A DNA stretch of 7,662 bases from Deltaproteobacteria bacterium (GCA_019309685.1 JAFDFT010000100.1:1-7662); one strand, 5' to 3'. Counted from the stretch's first letter, positions 1 to 7,235 are shown. The notes: generated by a model not told the origin, from the letters alone. Made by a program: numbers and translations.

Positions 1-167
1 ATCTTCCCGACCTACGGGGCAGGCATCCATAATTTGAGTATTTCGAGGATTAATCCGCCAAAGTTCGGTGGCGGATTAAAATTTGAGCCCGCCCGAGGCG
101 GATGTCTCACCTGACACAGAAATTGGGCAAAAAGGGCCATTTCTGGATGGAAACTAAAGAGGTTTGA
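1..167. other. Leader region upstream of murA with two hairpins
   Basis: No gene is supported here. Frame 1 is open from the window edge to a TGA at 109-111, but its translation matches no family I know and the DNA is dominated by inverted repeats. The first hairpin has an 11-bp perfect stem, TTAATCCGCCA at 50-60 and TGGCGGATTAA at 69-79, with an 8-nt loop. The second pairs CCGCC at 89-93 with GGCGG at 97-101 around CGA. Neither is followed by a T-run on the plus strand, so they are not typical intrinsic terminators. The heptamer ATTTGAG occurs on both sides (33-39 and 81-87). They may be REP-like intergenic repeats or 5' leader structure for murA. I see no clear sigma-70 promoter. The only translation signal is the murA ribosome binding site, AAAGAGG at 156-162. 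Confidence 0.5.
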
Positions 168-1418
168 ATGGATAAAATACTAGTAGAGGGTGGCTGCAGC
201 CTTAATGGAGAAGTGGAAATAAGCGGTTCTAAAAACGCTGCGCTTCCAATACTTATGTCATCTTTGCTTGCCGATGGCTGGAGCACCTATTCGAACGTCC
301 CCGTGTTGAAGGATATCGAAAGCACTTCGCTCTTACTCCAAAATCTTGGCGCAGAAGTTGAAACAGATGGAAATACAATACGTATTAATGCATCGGAGGT
401 GCGTAACCATGAAGCGCCGTATGAACTGGTCAGGAAAATGCGGGCGTCCGTTTTGGTCCTTGGTCCACTTATGGCAAGATTAAAGAAAGCGAGGGTTTCC
501 TTGCCAGGCGGTTGCGCCATCGGGGCTCGACCAATCAACCTGCACCTTAAAGGGCTCGCAAGCCTTGGGGCCGACATTGATTTAAAGGAGGGTTATGTAG
601 AGGCTTCAGCAGATAAGCTTAAAGGCGCTGACATATATTTTGACACCATAACGGTTACTGGGACTGAAAATCTTATGATGGCGGCTTCTATAGCCGAAGG
701 AGTAACAACCCTGAGAAATACGGCCCGTGAACCAGAGGTTATCGCCTTAGCGGATGTATTGAATGAAATGGGCGCCAATATAAAAGGGGCGGGCACGTCT
801 TTAATTACTATTGAAGGTGTATCCGCTCTAAATCCTGTGTCTGCTGAGATTATTCCTGATCGGATAGAAACAGGAACATTTATGATTGCAGCTGCATTGA
901 CAAAAGGAGATATACAGATAAAAAACTGTCAACCGGATCACTTAAAAGGCGTTATTAACAAAATAAAGCAAACTGGCGCTGTTATTGAAACAGGAGATGG
1001 ACGTATCCAGGTAAAGGGTGTAGATGAGATATTAAGCACGGATGTAAAAACCGTTCCATACCCCGGATTCCCTACCGATATGCAAGCCCAGTTTATGGTG
1101 CTGATGTCAGTCGCCAAAGGCCTTAGCATTATTTCCGAAACTATTTTCGAAAATCGTTTCATGCATGTCAGTGAGCTAAAACGGATGGGCGCTGATATAA
1201 CGTTATCCGGAAATTCCGCTATGGTAAAAGGTGTGCCTGGTTTGTCAGGGGCTCCGGTAATGGCCACAGATCTCAGGGCGAGTGTATCGTTAATTCTCGC
1301 GGGTCTCGTGGCTAATGGACAAACAGAAGTGAGCCGGGTGTATCACCTGGATCGTGGTTATGAAGCAATAGAGAAGAAATTTGAAAGATTGGGGGCTTAT
1401 ATAAAAAGAATTAAATAA
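168..1418 (+). CDS. murA: UDP-N-acetylglucosamine 1-carboxyvinyltransferase (MurA)
   Basis: MurA transfers enolpyruvate from phosphoenolpyruvate to the 3'-hydroxyl of UDP-GlcNAc in the cytoplasm, the first committed step of peptidoglycan synthesis. The 416-aa length fits the family (about 417-425 aa). Visible hallmarks: SGSKNAALPIL near the N-terminus with Lys22 and Asn23 for substrate binding; VRKMRAS with Arg92; the catalytic loop PGGCAIGARP with Cys116 (equivalent to E. coli Cys115, so the fosfomycin-sensitive form rather than the Asp variant); YPGFPTDMQAQ with Asp304, the equivalent of the general base; ENRFMH around Arg330; and a C-terminal ATDLRAS...YHLDRGYE with Asp368, Arg370 and Arg396. 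The whole frame is two inside-out alpha/beta barrel halves with no gaps. The ATG at 168 is preceded by AAAGAGG at 156-162, five bases upstream, which fixes the start. The gene appears to stand alone: a palindromic repeat begins right after its stop codon. Nothing in the sequence suggests inactivation. Confidence 0.98.
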   Translation: MDKILVEGGCSLNGEVEISGSKNAALPILMSSLLADGWSTYSNVPVLKDIESTSLLLQNLGAEVETDGNTIRINASEVRNHEAPYELVRKMRASVLVLGPLMARLKKARVSLPGGCAIGARPINLHLKGLASLGADIDLKEGYVEASADKLKGADIYFDTITVTGTENLMMAASIAEGVTTLRNTAREPEVIALADVLNEMGANIKGAGTSLITIEGVSALNPVSAEIIPDRIETGTFMIAAALTKGDIQIKNCQPDHLKGVINKIKQTGAVIETGDGRIQVKGVDEILSTDVKTVPYPGFPTDMQAQFMVLMSVAKGLSIISETIFENRFMHVSELKRMGADITLSGNSAMVKGVPGLSGAPVMATDLRASVSLILAGLVANGQTEVSRVYHLDRGYEAIEKKFERLGAYIKRIK

Positions 1419-1427
1419 GATGGCTTA

Positions 1428-1552
1428 GATGGCTTCGTAAAAAGCGCAATTTCGGTGTTGAGTTGCATCCCTCGTCATTGCGGCGTACTATAAGTACGCC
1501 TCATTCCTCGTGATTTGCGATGCCTTGAACTTGGCCTTTTTTCATTGCCATC
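1428..1552. repeat. Palindromic MITE-like element (125 bp) after murA
   Basis: A near-palindromic element with no coding capacity. Its outer 26 bp (1428-1453 and 1527-1552) are inverted repeats matching at about 19 of 26 positions; both ends begin GATGGC and share the AAAAAG and CAA blocks. At the centre is a perfect hairpin, GGCGTACT at 1482-1489 and AGTACGCC at 1493-1500, with a 3-nt loop. The flanks between centre and ends are also partly symmetrical. A TA dinucleotide abuts each end (1426-1427 and 1553-1554), as expected from insertion at TA by a Tc1/mariner or IS630-type transposase. The left end is tandemly doubled: GATGGCTTA at 1419-1427 sits directly before GATGGCTTC at 1428-1436. It starts just after the murA stop and could also act as a 3'-end RNA structure. 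The MITE call is inference, since only one copy is visible here. Confidence 0.7.
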
Positions 1553-1664
1553 TAGTTTTTCAGATTAGACACATATTCGATTGACTTTATAAATAATTTG
1601 CTATTCATCAGATATTGAAACTCACTCGTGGCGTAGTGTCACAAATACTACTTTGCTTATAAAG

Positions 1665-4151
1665 ATGAATCTCACGGTTTACTTTCGCCCGCTAATTCCA
1701 ATCTTAATTTCCTTTATATTTGGCATTCTTATTGGCTCCCAATTCCCTGGGCATATTGTCGGGGCGTTTTTATTTGTTATTATTTGTGCTTTTTTGATAA
1801 TTGCAAATCTAGTACTAGAAAAAATAGAGCAAAAACCAGCCTTCTTAAACAAACTTCATCTTTGCACTATTTTTACTCCATTCATTTTATTTGCTGCTTT
1901 AGGATACATTTCCATTCAACCGTGGATAAACACCCAATTCCCTGAAAATCATGTCATTCATTTTAAGGATTCTGATAAATTTGAAATTGCGGGGAAAATA
2001 TGCAGCATCCCGGAACGGTATCATCGAAGACAGCGATTTATTATAAACACAGAAACGCTCAGGAATGAAAATAAAACAATAAAAGCCACTGGGAAAATCC
2101 GTGTTACGGTATATGGAAAAGGATCTGACGTATCATTTGGCGATGAAGTAAAATTTATAAGCCGTATAAAATCTATACGAAATTTTAACAATCCAGGTGG
2201 ATTTGACTATCAGCGGTACATGTCCTTTAAAAGAATTTGGACCACGGCATACGCACAGGCCGACAGGGTTGATATAATTGAAAGAAGTGATTCAAAATCA
2301 GGATGGACTTTAATTGAGAATTACCGGGAAAAAATTGATGTGTTTATTCAAGATACAGTAGAAGAGAGCACTTCAGGCTTGCTAAAGGCTCTTATGCTAG
2401 GTGATAAGAGCGGTATCTCGAAATATACCCGGGAAGCGTTTAATAGAGCAGGCGTTGCCCATGTCTTAGCGATTTCCGGGCTTCATATCGGTATTGTCAC
2501 GATGTTTTTCTTTGTGATTTTTCAAACAATTATTTCCAGGTTTGATGTTTTTCTATGGAACGCCCTAGTAAAAAAAGTCGCAGCAGTATTAACGTTATTC
2601 CCGGTATTGTTATATGGAATGCTGTCAGGAATGTCTCCATCTACACAGCGTGCTGTGATTATGGTAAGTGTCTTCTTAATAACATTTCTGTTTGACAGAG
2701 AACAGGATCCAATAAACACGCTTGCCCTGGCTGCATTTGTAATACTTACAATTCATCCACCCTCTCTTTTTTCGATTTCTTTCCAGTTATCCTTTATCAC
2801 CGTTTATTTTATCATATACGGATTGTCCCGAGTGAATTATTTAAACGCGTTTCACCTGAATTGGGACAGGTTTCAGATGTGTAAAAAGATTTTGACTTTT
2901 TTAATGGTATCGTTTTTTGCATTTGTTGGTAGTTTTCCTATTGTGATGTTTTATTTCAACCAGGTCTCCACAGTAGGGATTTTGGCAAATTTATTTGTTA
3001 TACCTCTGATTGGATTTGTCGCAGTACCATTAGGGTTAACTTCGGTTTTTTTATATCCTATTTATCAACCTTTAGCGGCCTGGAATTTAAAATGGAGCTC
3101 GTACGTTATCAAGAAATCATTTTCTGTGATCAACTTTTTATCAGACTTGCCATTTGCCGCGATAAAGACCATTACTCCCACAATATTAGAAATTATATGC
3201 TTTTATCTGTTGATCTGGGCTTTGATAAACTTAAATAAGAACAAAATAGTCAAATATTTGGCAATAGGGGTTATTTTTGTTCTCATTGCCGATGTTGCGT
3301 ACTGGGTTCATCAGCGATTTTTGCATGATGATTTAAGAGTGACCATAATAGATGTGGGCCAGGGGAGTTCCGCTCTTTTGGAAATACCAGGCGGCCAAAC
3401 AGTATTAATTGATGGCGGAGGGTTTTCGGATAACTCCTATTTCGATATTGGAGAGAGAGTGGTCGGCCCTTTTTTGTGGCGAAAGAAAATTAAAACAGTA
3501 GATACCATTATTCTATCACATCCAAACAGCGATCATCTGAACGGACTTATTTACATTGCCAAACATTTCAATGTTAAGAATGTTTGGACAAATGGTGAAA
3601 CCGCGAGTACGTTTGGATATCAGACGTTTATGGAGGTGATTAAAGAACAGGAAATAAACATTCCCGTTTTTGAAAAATTATCCAGAAAAACGATTTTAAA
3701 TGGAGTGATCCTTGAAATTATATATCCGGAAAATGATTTTCTTTCAAAGAGAGAAACAGATCGATGGAGGAACCGTAATAATAATTCGCTTGTGCTAAGG
3801 GCTAAATTCGGTTCAACATCGATTATCTTCCCTGGGGATCTAGAAGCTCGTGCTGAAATTGATCTTGCATCAATTAAAGGCAACGACTTGAAAAGTACTA
3901 TTCTTGTTTCTCCCCACCATGGGAGCAAGTCATCAAGCAGTAACATATTTCTGGACAAAATTGAGCCGGATTATGTTATTATATCGTCCGGATGGCGAAA
4001 CAGGTTTGGGTTTCCGCATCCAAAAATATTGGAAAAGTATCTGGAAAGAGGGTGTAAGGTTTTGCGTACGGATTTAAGTGGCGCGATAACGGTAACAATA
4101 GATGGGAAATCTGTTGGGTTGGAAACAGAAGTACAAGATTATAATATGTGA
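1665..4151 (+). CDS. comEC: DNA internalization/competence protein ComEC/Rec2
   Basis: ComEC forms the inner-membrane channel through which single-stranded DNA enters during natural transformation; its C-terminal metallo-beta-lactamase-like domain is thought to degrade the non-transported strand. All three parts are present. Residue numbers here count from the TTG at 1653. The N-terminal membrane segments and DUF4131 region include NPGGFDYQRYM near 180-190. The Competence domain has ALMLGDKSG near 246-254 and the signature GVAHVLAISGLHIG at 267-280, followed by many hydrophobic helices to about residue 550. The metallo-hydrolase domain has IIDVGQGSS, SHPNSDHLNGL with His623, Asp627 and His628, FPGD with Asp729, SPHHGSK with His755 and His756, and FGFPHP. 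The domain therefore looks catalytically intact. The start is uncertain: TTG at 1653 and ATG at 1665 are both in frame, and neither has a good ribosome binding site; I prefer the ATG (828 aa). There is no comEA or other competence gene beside it, which is common for comEC. MITE-like copy A begins 12 nt after its stop. Confidence 0.95.
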   Translation: MNLTVYFRPLIPILISFIFGILIGSQFPGHIVGAFLFVIICAFLIIANLVLEKIEQKPAFLNKLHLCTIFTPFILFAALGYISIQPWINTQFPENHVIHFKDSDKFEIAGKICSIPERYHRRQRFIINTETLRNENKTIKATGKIRVTVYGKGSDVSFGDEVKFISRIKSIRNFNNPGGFDYQRYMSFKRIWTTAYAQADRVDIIERSDSKSGWTLIENYREKIDVFIQDTVEESTSGLLKALMLGDKSGISKYTREAFNRAGVAHVLAISGLHIGIVTMFFFVIFQTIISRFDVFLWNALVKKVAAVLTLFPVLLYGMLSGMSPSTQRAVIMVSVFLITFLFDREQDPINTLALAAFVILTIHPPSLFSISFQLSFITVYFIIYGLSRVNYLNAFHLNWDRFQMCKKILTFLMVSFFAFVGSFPIVMFYFNQVSTVGILANLFVIPLIGFVAVPLGLTSVFLYPIYQPLAAWNLKWSSYVIKKSFSVINFLSDLPFAAIKTITPTILEIICFYLLIWALINLNKNKIVKYLAIGVIFVLIADVAYWVHQRFLHDDLRVTIIDVGQGSSALLEIPGGQTVLIDGGGFSDNSYFDIGERVVGPFLWRKKIKTVDTIILSHPNSDHLNGLIYIAKHFNVKNVWTNGETASTFGYQTFMEVIKEQEINIPVFEKLSRKTILNGVILEIIYPENDFLSKRETDRWRNRNNNSLVLRAKFGSTSIIFPGDLEARAEIDLASIKGNDLKSTILVSPHHGSKSSSSNIFLDKIEPDYVIISSGWRNRFGFPHPKILEKYLERGCKVLRTDLSGAITVTIDGKSVGLETEVQDYNM

Positions 4152-4163
4152 TAATGTATAATA

Positions 4164-4399
4164 CCGGTTATCCGAAAAAGACAAGTGAACATCATTTGTC
4201 ATACCCCGGTTTATCCGGGGTATCCAGATATCAACGACTTCCATACTGTAACCCTGGATCACCCGGTCAAGCCGGGTGATGACGGCTGTGTATACGGGTA
4301 ATGACAGTTGTGTATATTTTTGTTTCTTGTTATCTAAAAGGCCAAAATTATACGAGGAATTTATATAAGTACATTCACTTGCCTTTTACTGATAACCGG
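4164..4399 (+). repeat. MITE-like element, copy A (about 236 bp)
   Basis: A non-coding element with terminal inverted repeats: 4164-4189 and the reverse complement of 4374-4399 both read CCGGTTATC, then share AAAAG and CAAGTGAA, matching 23 of 26 positions. TA lies at or one base beyond each end (4162-4163 and 4401-4402), consistent with a TA target duplication. Inside are two perfect 9-bp hairpins with 5-nt loops: ATACCCCGG at 4201-4209 with 4215-4223, and ATCACCCGG at 4258-4266 with 4272-4280. A second full-length copy lies at 5341-5566 in the opposite orientation. Two blocks (4195-4229, 35 nt, and 4247-4291, 45 nt) are identical in both copies, while the ends have drifted more. It starts 12 nt after the comEC stop and ends 38 nt before the PAP2 gene, so the hairpins may help end comEC transcripts. 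No transposase is present, so any movement would need one acting in trans. Confidence 0.85.
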
Positions 4400-4437
4400 G
4401 TATATGATTTTCAGAAAATAATAAAAGAGGTGAAATT

Positions 4438-5334
4438 ATGGAGAATTTTCTTGATTGGGGTATACAGGTTGTTCTTTGGTTTCAGCATTTTAGTCCAACA
4501 ATGGACGTGCCATTTAAGGTTTTAACCTTCATGGGTGATGAGACGTTTTTCTTGTTATTTCTACCTCTTATCTACTGGTGTGTCGATAGGCGTACAGGAG
4601 CCCGGATGATAATTTTATTTCTATTTTCTGTGTATGTTAACGCGTTCGCAAAGTTAGTTGCGAAGCAGCCAAGACCTTTTGAATATAATTCCCAGGTTCA
4701 AAAAATAGTTGAAGCAGGCGGTGGCGGTTTTCCCAGCGGTCACACGCAGGGCGCTGTAGTTGTATGGGGATATCTGGCTTCAGTGTTTAAAAAGACCTGG
4801 TTATGGATTGTAGCCGGCATATTGATGATATTGATACCCATGTCGAGAGTCTATTTGGGCGCTCATTTCCCAACGGACCTTCTAGGTGGTTACATTATAG
4901 GGGCGCTATTATTAATACTCTATATAAAGTACGCACCTCGTCTTGAAGATTGGATCACAAAAAAAGGATTTGTTTTTCAGCTTGGCTGTGCCGTCATCCT
5001 TCCGCTTATTTTAATTATTATTATACCGGGTAGTGATAAGTTAGGTATTACTGCTGCAGCAACGCTCATGGGTATGAGTGCGGGATTTGCTTTGGAGCGA
5101 AAGTTTGTAGGCTTTGAAGCTTCAGGCGTCTGGTGGCAGCGGTCTGTAAGATACCTGATCGGCATCGTTGTTCTTATCGGGCTGAGAGTTGTTTTAAGCC
5201 TGGCATTTAAAGATCTTAATCCGGAACCTGTTTTCCGGACAATTCGGTATGGGCTCCTTGGTTTATGGGGCACGTTTGGGGCTCCCTGGATTTTTGTAAA
5301 AATAAAATTGGCGCCAAAAGGTAGTGCTAAATAA
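4438..5334 (+). CDS. PAP2-family membrane phosphatase
   Basis: A polytopic inner-membrane phosphatase of the type 2 phosphatidic acid phosphatase (PAP2) superfamily, whose bacterial members remove phosphate from lipids such as phosphatidic acid, phosphatidylglycerophosphate or undecaprenyl diphosphate. The full three-part motif is present: KX6RP at Lys72-Arg79-Pro80, PSGH at 99-102, and SRX5HX3D at Ser136, Arg137, His143 and Asp147. The nucleophile His143 and proton donor His102 are therefore intact. Hydrophobic helices lie around 33-48, 57-71, 104-117, 122-135, 148-162 and 178-197, with more near 204-218 and 238-256. At 298 aa it is longer than the compact PAP2 proteins; the extra C-terminal third (after about residue 165) is membrane-rich and of unknown role. 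The substrate cannot be told from sequence. The ATG at 4438 is well placed behind AGAGGTGA at 4426-4433. The gene is bracketed by inverted MITE-like copies A and B, copy B starting 6 nt after its stop. Confidence 0.93.
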   Translation: MENFLDWGIQVVLWFQHFSPTMDVPFKVLTFMGDETFFLLFLPLIYWCVDRRTGARMIILFLFSVYVNAFAKLVAKQPRPFEYNSQVQKIVEAGGGGFPSGHTQGAVVVWGYLASVFKKTWLWIVAGILMILIPMSRVYLGAHFPTDLLGGYIIGALLLILYIKYAPRLEDWITKKGFVFQLGCAVILPLILIIIIPGSDKLGITAAATLMGMSAGFALERKFVGFEASGVWWQRSVRYLIGIVVLIGLRVVLSLAFKDLNPEPVFRTIRYGLLGLWGTFGAPWIFVKIKLAPKGSAK

Positions 5335-5340
5335 TTTTAT

Positions 5341-5566
5341 TCGGCTATCTGCAAAAGACAAGTAGATGTGATTCTATGAATTCCTCCGATAATTTGGGAT
5401 TATTAGATAACTAGAAATAAAATATACATAACGGATATTATCCGTACACACAGCCGTCATCACCCGGCTTGACCGGGTGATCCAGGGTTACACGTTGGTA
5501 ATCTGGATACCCCGGATAAACCGGGGTATGACAAAGGATGTTTACTTGTCTTTTGCAGGTAATTGG
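5341..5566 (-). repeat. MITE-like element, copy B (about 226 bp, inverted relative to A)
   Basis: This is the reverse complement of copy A along its whole length, with a short gap of about 8 nt between the two hairpins. Its terminal inverted repeats share CTGCAAAAGACAAGTA (5349-5364 and the reverse complement of 5543-5558), and the outermost bases match less well. The identical core blocks are 5501-5535 and 5448-5492. The two hairpins recur: ATCACCCGG at 5459-5467 with 5473-5481, and ATACCCCGG at 5507-5515 with 5521-5529. TA lies one base outside each end (5338-5339 and 5568-5569), fitting a TA target duplication. It begins 6 nt after the PAP2 stop and ends 36 nt before the DUF2784 start, so it fills nearly the whole 268-bp gap between those genes. 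The hairpins could terminate or stabilise the PAP2 transcript. I see no separate promoter for the downstream gene. Confidence 0.85.
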
Positions 5567-5602
5567 ATAATTCTATTTAATATGTAAGTGATGACTTAAA
5601 AA

Positions 5603-5965
5603 ATGTTGTATCGTTTCCTTTCAGATTTTGTGGTTATTTTTCATTTTGCGTTTGTTCTCTTCGTGATTTTTGGTGGACTATTACTTTTATGGAAAAGAAA
5701 AATTGTATGGATTCATCTTCCTTGCACTTTTTGGGGCGCGTTTGTTGAATTTTCAGGGAGTATATGCCCGTTAACGCCTCTGGAAATATGGTTCAGGATA
5801 AGAGGCGGAACAACCGCTTATAGAGGCGGTTTTATAGAGCATTATATTTTACCAGTCCTTTATCCTTCAGGGCTTACACGTAAGGTTCAGATTGTGTTGG
5901 GAAGTATTGTTATTATCATAAATGTATTTGTTTATTGGAAAGTATTTTTCTCTAAGAAAAGGTGA
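5603..5965 (+). CDS. DUF2784 domain-containing membrane protein
   Basis: A 120-aa integral membrane protein that matches the DUF2784 family, which has no assigned biochemical function. The family pattern is clear: an N-terminal DFVVIFHFAFVLFVIFGG helix (about residues 8-30), then HLPCTFWGAFVEFSG with His38 and Glu49, the highly conserved CPLTPLE at 55-61, GGFIEHYILPVLYPSGLTR at 75-93 containing the FIEHY core, and a last helix at about 96-116 followed by a basic tail (SKKR). Length and helix layout are normal for the family, which is usually encoded as a single small gene. The ATG at 5603 has only a weak upstream TAAGTGA (5585-5591). It lies 36 nt beyond MITE-like copy B, so its natural promoter may have been displaced or replaced. 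The family call is secure; any role in metabolism or signalling is unknown. Confidence 0.9.
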   Translation: MLYRFLSDFVVIFHFAFVLFVIFGGLLLLWKRKIVWIHLPCTFWGAFVEFSGSICPLTPLEIWFRIRGGTTAYRGGFIEHYILPVLYPSGLTRKVQIVLGSIVIIINVFVYWKVFFSKKR

Positions 5966-5974
5966 TTAATAAGC

Positions 5975-5982
5975 AAGGAAGA
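5975..5982 (+). promoter_or_regulatory. Ribosome binding site supporting a GTG start at 5991
   Basis: AAGGAAGA ends 8 nt before GTG 5991. An in-frame TAA at 5970-5972 rules out any earlier start, so this site and the GTG together set the N-terminus of the following gene. Confidence 0.6.
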
Positions 5983-5990
5983 ATAAAAAA

Positions 5991-6392
5991 GTGGAAATTA
6001 TACTTCAGGTAGTTTGGCAAGTTAACTTGGGAAACTACGTCCCTATAATTCCCCCAGTTTTCTCACTTCCCAAGCATGAAAAATCAATTTATATAGATTA
6101 TGAAGTGAAGAAGGAAGAAGTATTTAATAAAATTCATAAAGTAAGTTTTCATCGCACAAAACTTGCAACATTTGATGTATCTGTGTCTTGGTATTGTGAG
6201 ATGGATTCCGTATATACAACTATTGATTACTTGTTTTTTACCCATGATGGTATTTTTGAAAGAATAGTTAATGAACAAGAGCTTATTAATTATCTCGATC
6301 AAATTAACCTAAGAAAAAAAGAAGAATTAGAAATGGAAGTTTCAAATTATCTGTTACGCAATTGGCTTTTCTTTCTACTAGAGCAATTTTAG
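5991..6392 (+). CDS. Hypothetical protein, 133 aa, no family recognised
   Basis: I do not recognise this protein. It has a complete frame, starts with GTG behind a good ribosome binding site, and follows the DUF2784 stop by 25 nt, so the two could be co-transcribed. It looks soluble and mixed alpha/beta: short hydrophobic strands (EIILQVVWQV at the start), a charged region EVKKEEVFNKIHKV, an aromatic stretch WYCEMDSVYTTIDYLFF in the middle, a charged helix NLRKKEELEMEV, and a hydrophobic C-terminal end (LLRNWLFFLLEQF). No signal peptide, catalytic signature or metal-binding cluster is evident; only one cysteine appears. The base composition is more AT-rich than that of the genes to its left and resembles the region to its right, which suggests it is the first gene of an acquired or poorly constrained segment. 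Size and style would fit a small accessory or immunity-type protein, but nothing in the sequence shows that. Confidence 0.65.
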   Translation: MEIILQVVWQVNLGNYVPIIPPVFSLPKHEKSIYIDYEVKKEEVFNKIHKVSFHRTKLATFDVSVSWYCEMDSVYTTIDYLFFTHDGIFERIVNEQELINYLDQINLRKKEELEMEVSNYLLRNWLFFLLEQF

Positions 6393-6462
6393 AAAATTAA
6401 GCCTTATTCCATGATTTATCCTCTATGATAGAATTTGAATTTATGCAATAGGAATAGATGAT

Positions 6463-7140
6463 ATGAAAAATAGAAAAATAATTATTGTTATATTTATAAT
6501 AGTTTTGATTATACCAATATGTTTGATGGGTTATAAATATTTATTCTATAAAAACTTTGATAGAGCTATTAAATATAATGATGAATTAATTAACAATAAA
6601 ATAATTGAAGATTTAATTAATAATAAAATACCATACAAACAAAATTCTAACGGTTTTATATTATATAAAAGCAAAGATGAAAAGATAGTAAGAAATATTA
6701 TCAAGAAAAATGACTTAAGTTATATAGATGATTTGCCAAAAATATCATTCCCTGATGATAAGAATAGAAGCTATTTTATTAAACTTTTAGAAAATTAAAA
6801 TATACCTTACAAAATTCGTAGGCATGATATTAGTGAAACAGTTTATGTTATATGGGAAGAGAAATACGATGAAAAAGTCCAACAGTTAATAAAACAAGTA
6901 TTTGCCAAGATAGGTGTGACAAACAAACCAATAAGATTAGAAGTAGGCAATAAGGAAGAAAAAGAGTATTTGATATCTTTGCTAAATAAAGAAAAAATAC
7001 CTTATAGATTAATAAACGGTAAATTTGCAAACAAAGTGAGTGGCCCAGATATCGAGTATGAATGGAAATGTTATGAGAAAGTAGCAGAGCTAAAAAGAGA
7101 AGCGGGCTTATGGATTAAGCAACAACAAAGTGAGAATTAA
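6463..7140 (+). pseudogene. Membrane-anchored three-repeat protein interrupted by an in-frame TAA
   Basis: The frame reads on without any shift through a TAA at 6796-6798: 111 codons before it, 113 after. The N-terminus is a short basic start followed by a strong hydrophobic segment (about residues 6-24), giving a single anchor or uncleaved signal with the rest likely outside the cytoplasm. The remainder holds three degenerate copies of one unit, a leucine-rich helix, then IPY[KR], then a strand and a charged helix. The IPY motifs are at residues 56-58, 114-116 and 179-181, so units recur every 58-65 aa. The TAA falls two codons before the second IPY, at a position occupied by Asn in unit 1 and Glu in unit 3, so one base change from GAA or AAA would explain it. 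ATG 6463 has AGGAA at 6450-6454. Codons are very AT-rich. The unit loosely resembles short DUF2007-like or FliF/YscJ-like modules, but I claim no family. The downstream half has only a GTG at 6916 as a possible restart, which would omit most of unit 2. Nonsense-mutated gene is the simplest reading; readthrough is possible. Confidence 0.75.
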
Positions 7141-7202
7141 AGGGAACCGTGCTTAGGGAAATTTTGGTAAGAACATAAAAACATAAGTTGACAATAATAC
7201 AT

Positions 7203-7235
7203 CGGTTAAGATAATTTCTTAACCGCTCTTTTTTT
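7203..7235 (+). terminator. Rho-independent terminator
   Basis: A perfect 8-bp stem, CGGTTAAG at 7203-7210 and CTTAACCG at 7218-7225, with a 7-nt loop is followed by CTC and then seven Ts (7229-7235). It lies 63 nt after the stop at 7140 and is oriented to end plus-strand transcription of the three-repeat gene. This is the clearest intrinsic terminator in the window. Confidence 0.85.

Noticed and set aside
1..111. Open frame from the window edge that could be the end of an upstream gene
   Set aside because: It runs through the palindromic sequences and its translation resembles no protein family; a 37-codon open frame is expected by chance.
1581..1607. Promoter for comEC (TTGACT followed by TATTCA)
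   Set aside because: The spacing is only 15 nt and the -10 match is poor, so I do not annotate it.
3620..3958. Minus-strand ORFs opposite murA, comEC and the PAP2 gene (for example this one)
   Set aside because: They are antisense shadows of clearly conserved plus-strand proteins and show no family motifs.
4201..4280. CRISPR-like repeats in the 4201-4280 and 5459-5529 regions
   Set aside because: Each copy holds two different hairpins with no regular spacers, and the two regions are reverse complements of each other, as expected for a dispersed element.
4301..4525. 74-codon plus-strand ORF upstream of and overlapping the PAP2 gene
   Set aside because: It starts inside MITE-like copy A and its tail overlaps the PAP2 gene in another frame, where the PAP2 frame has all family motifs. 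It has no ribosome binding site of its own.
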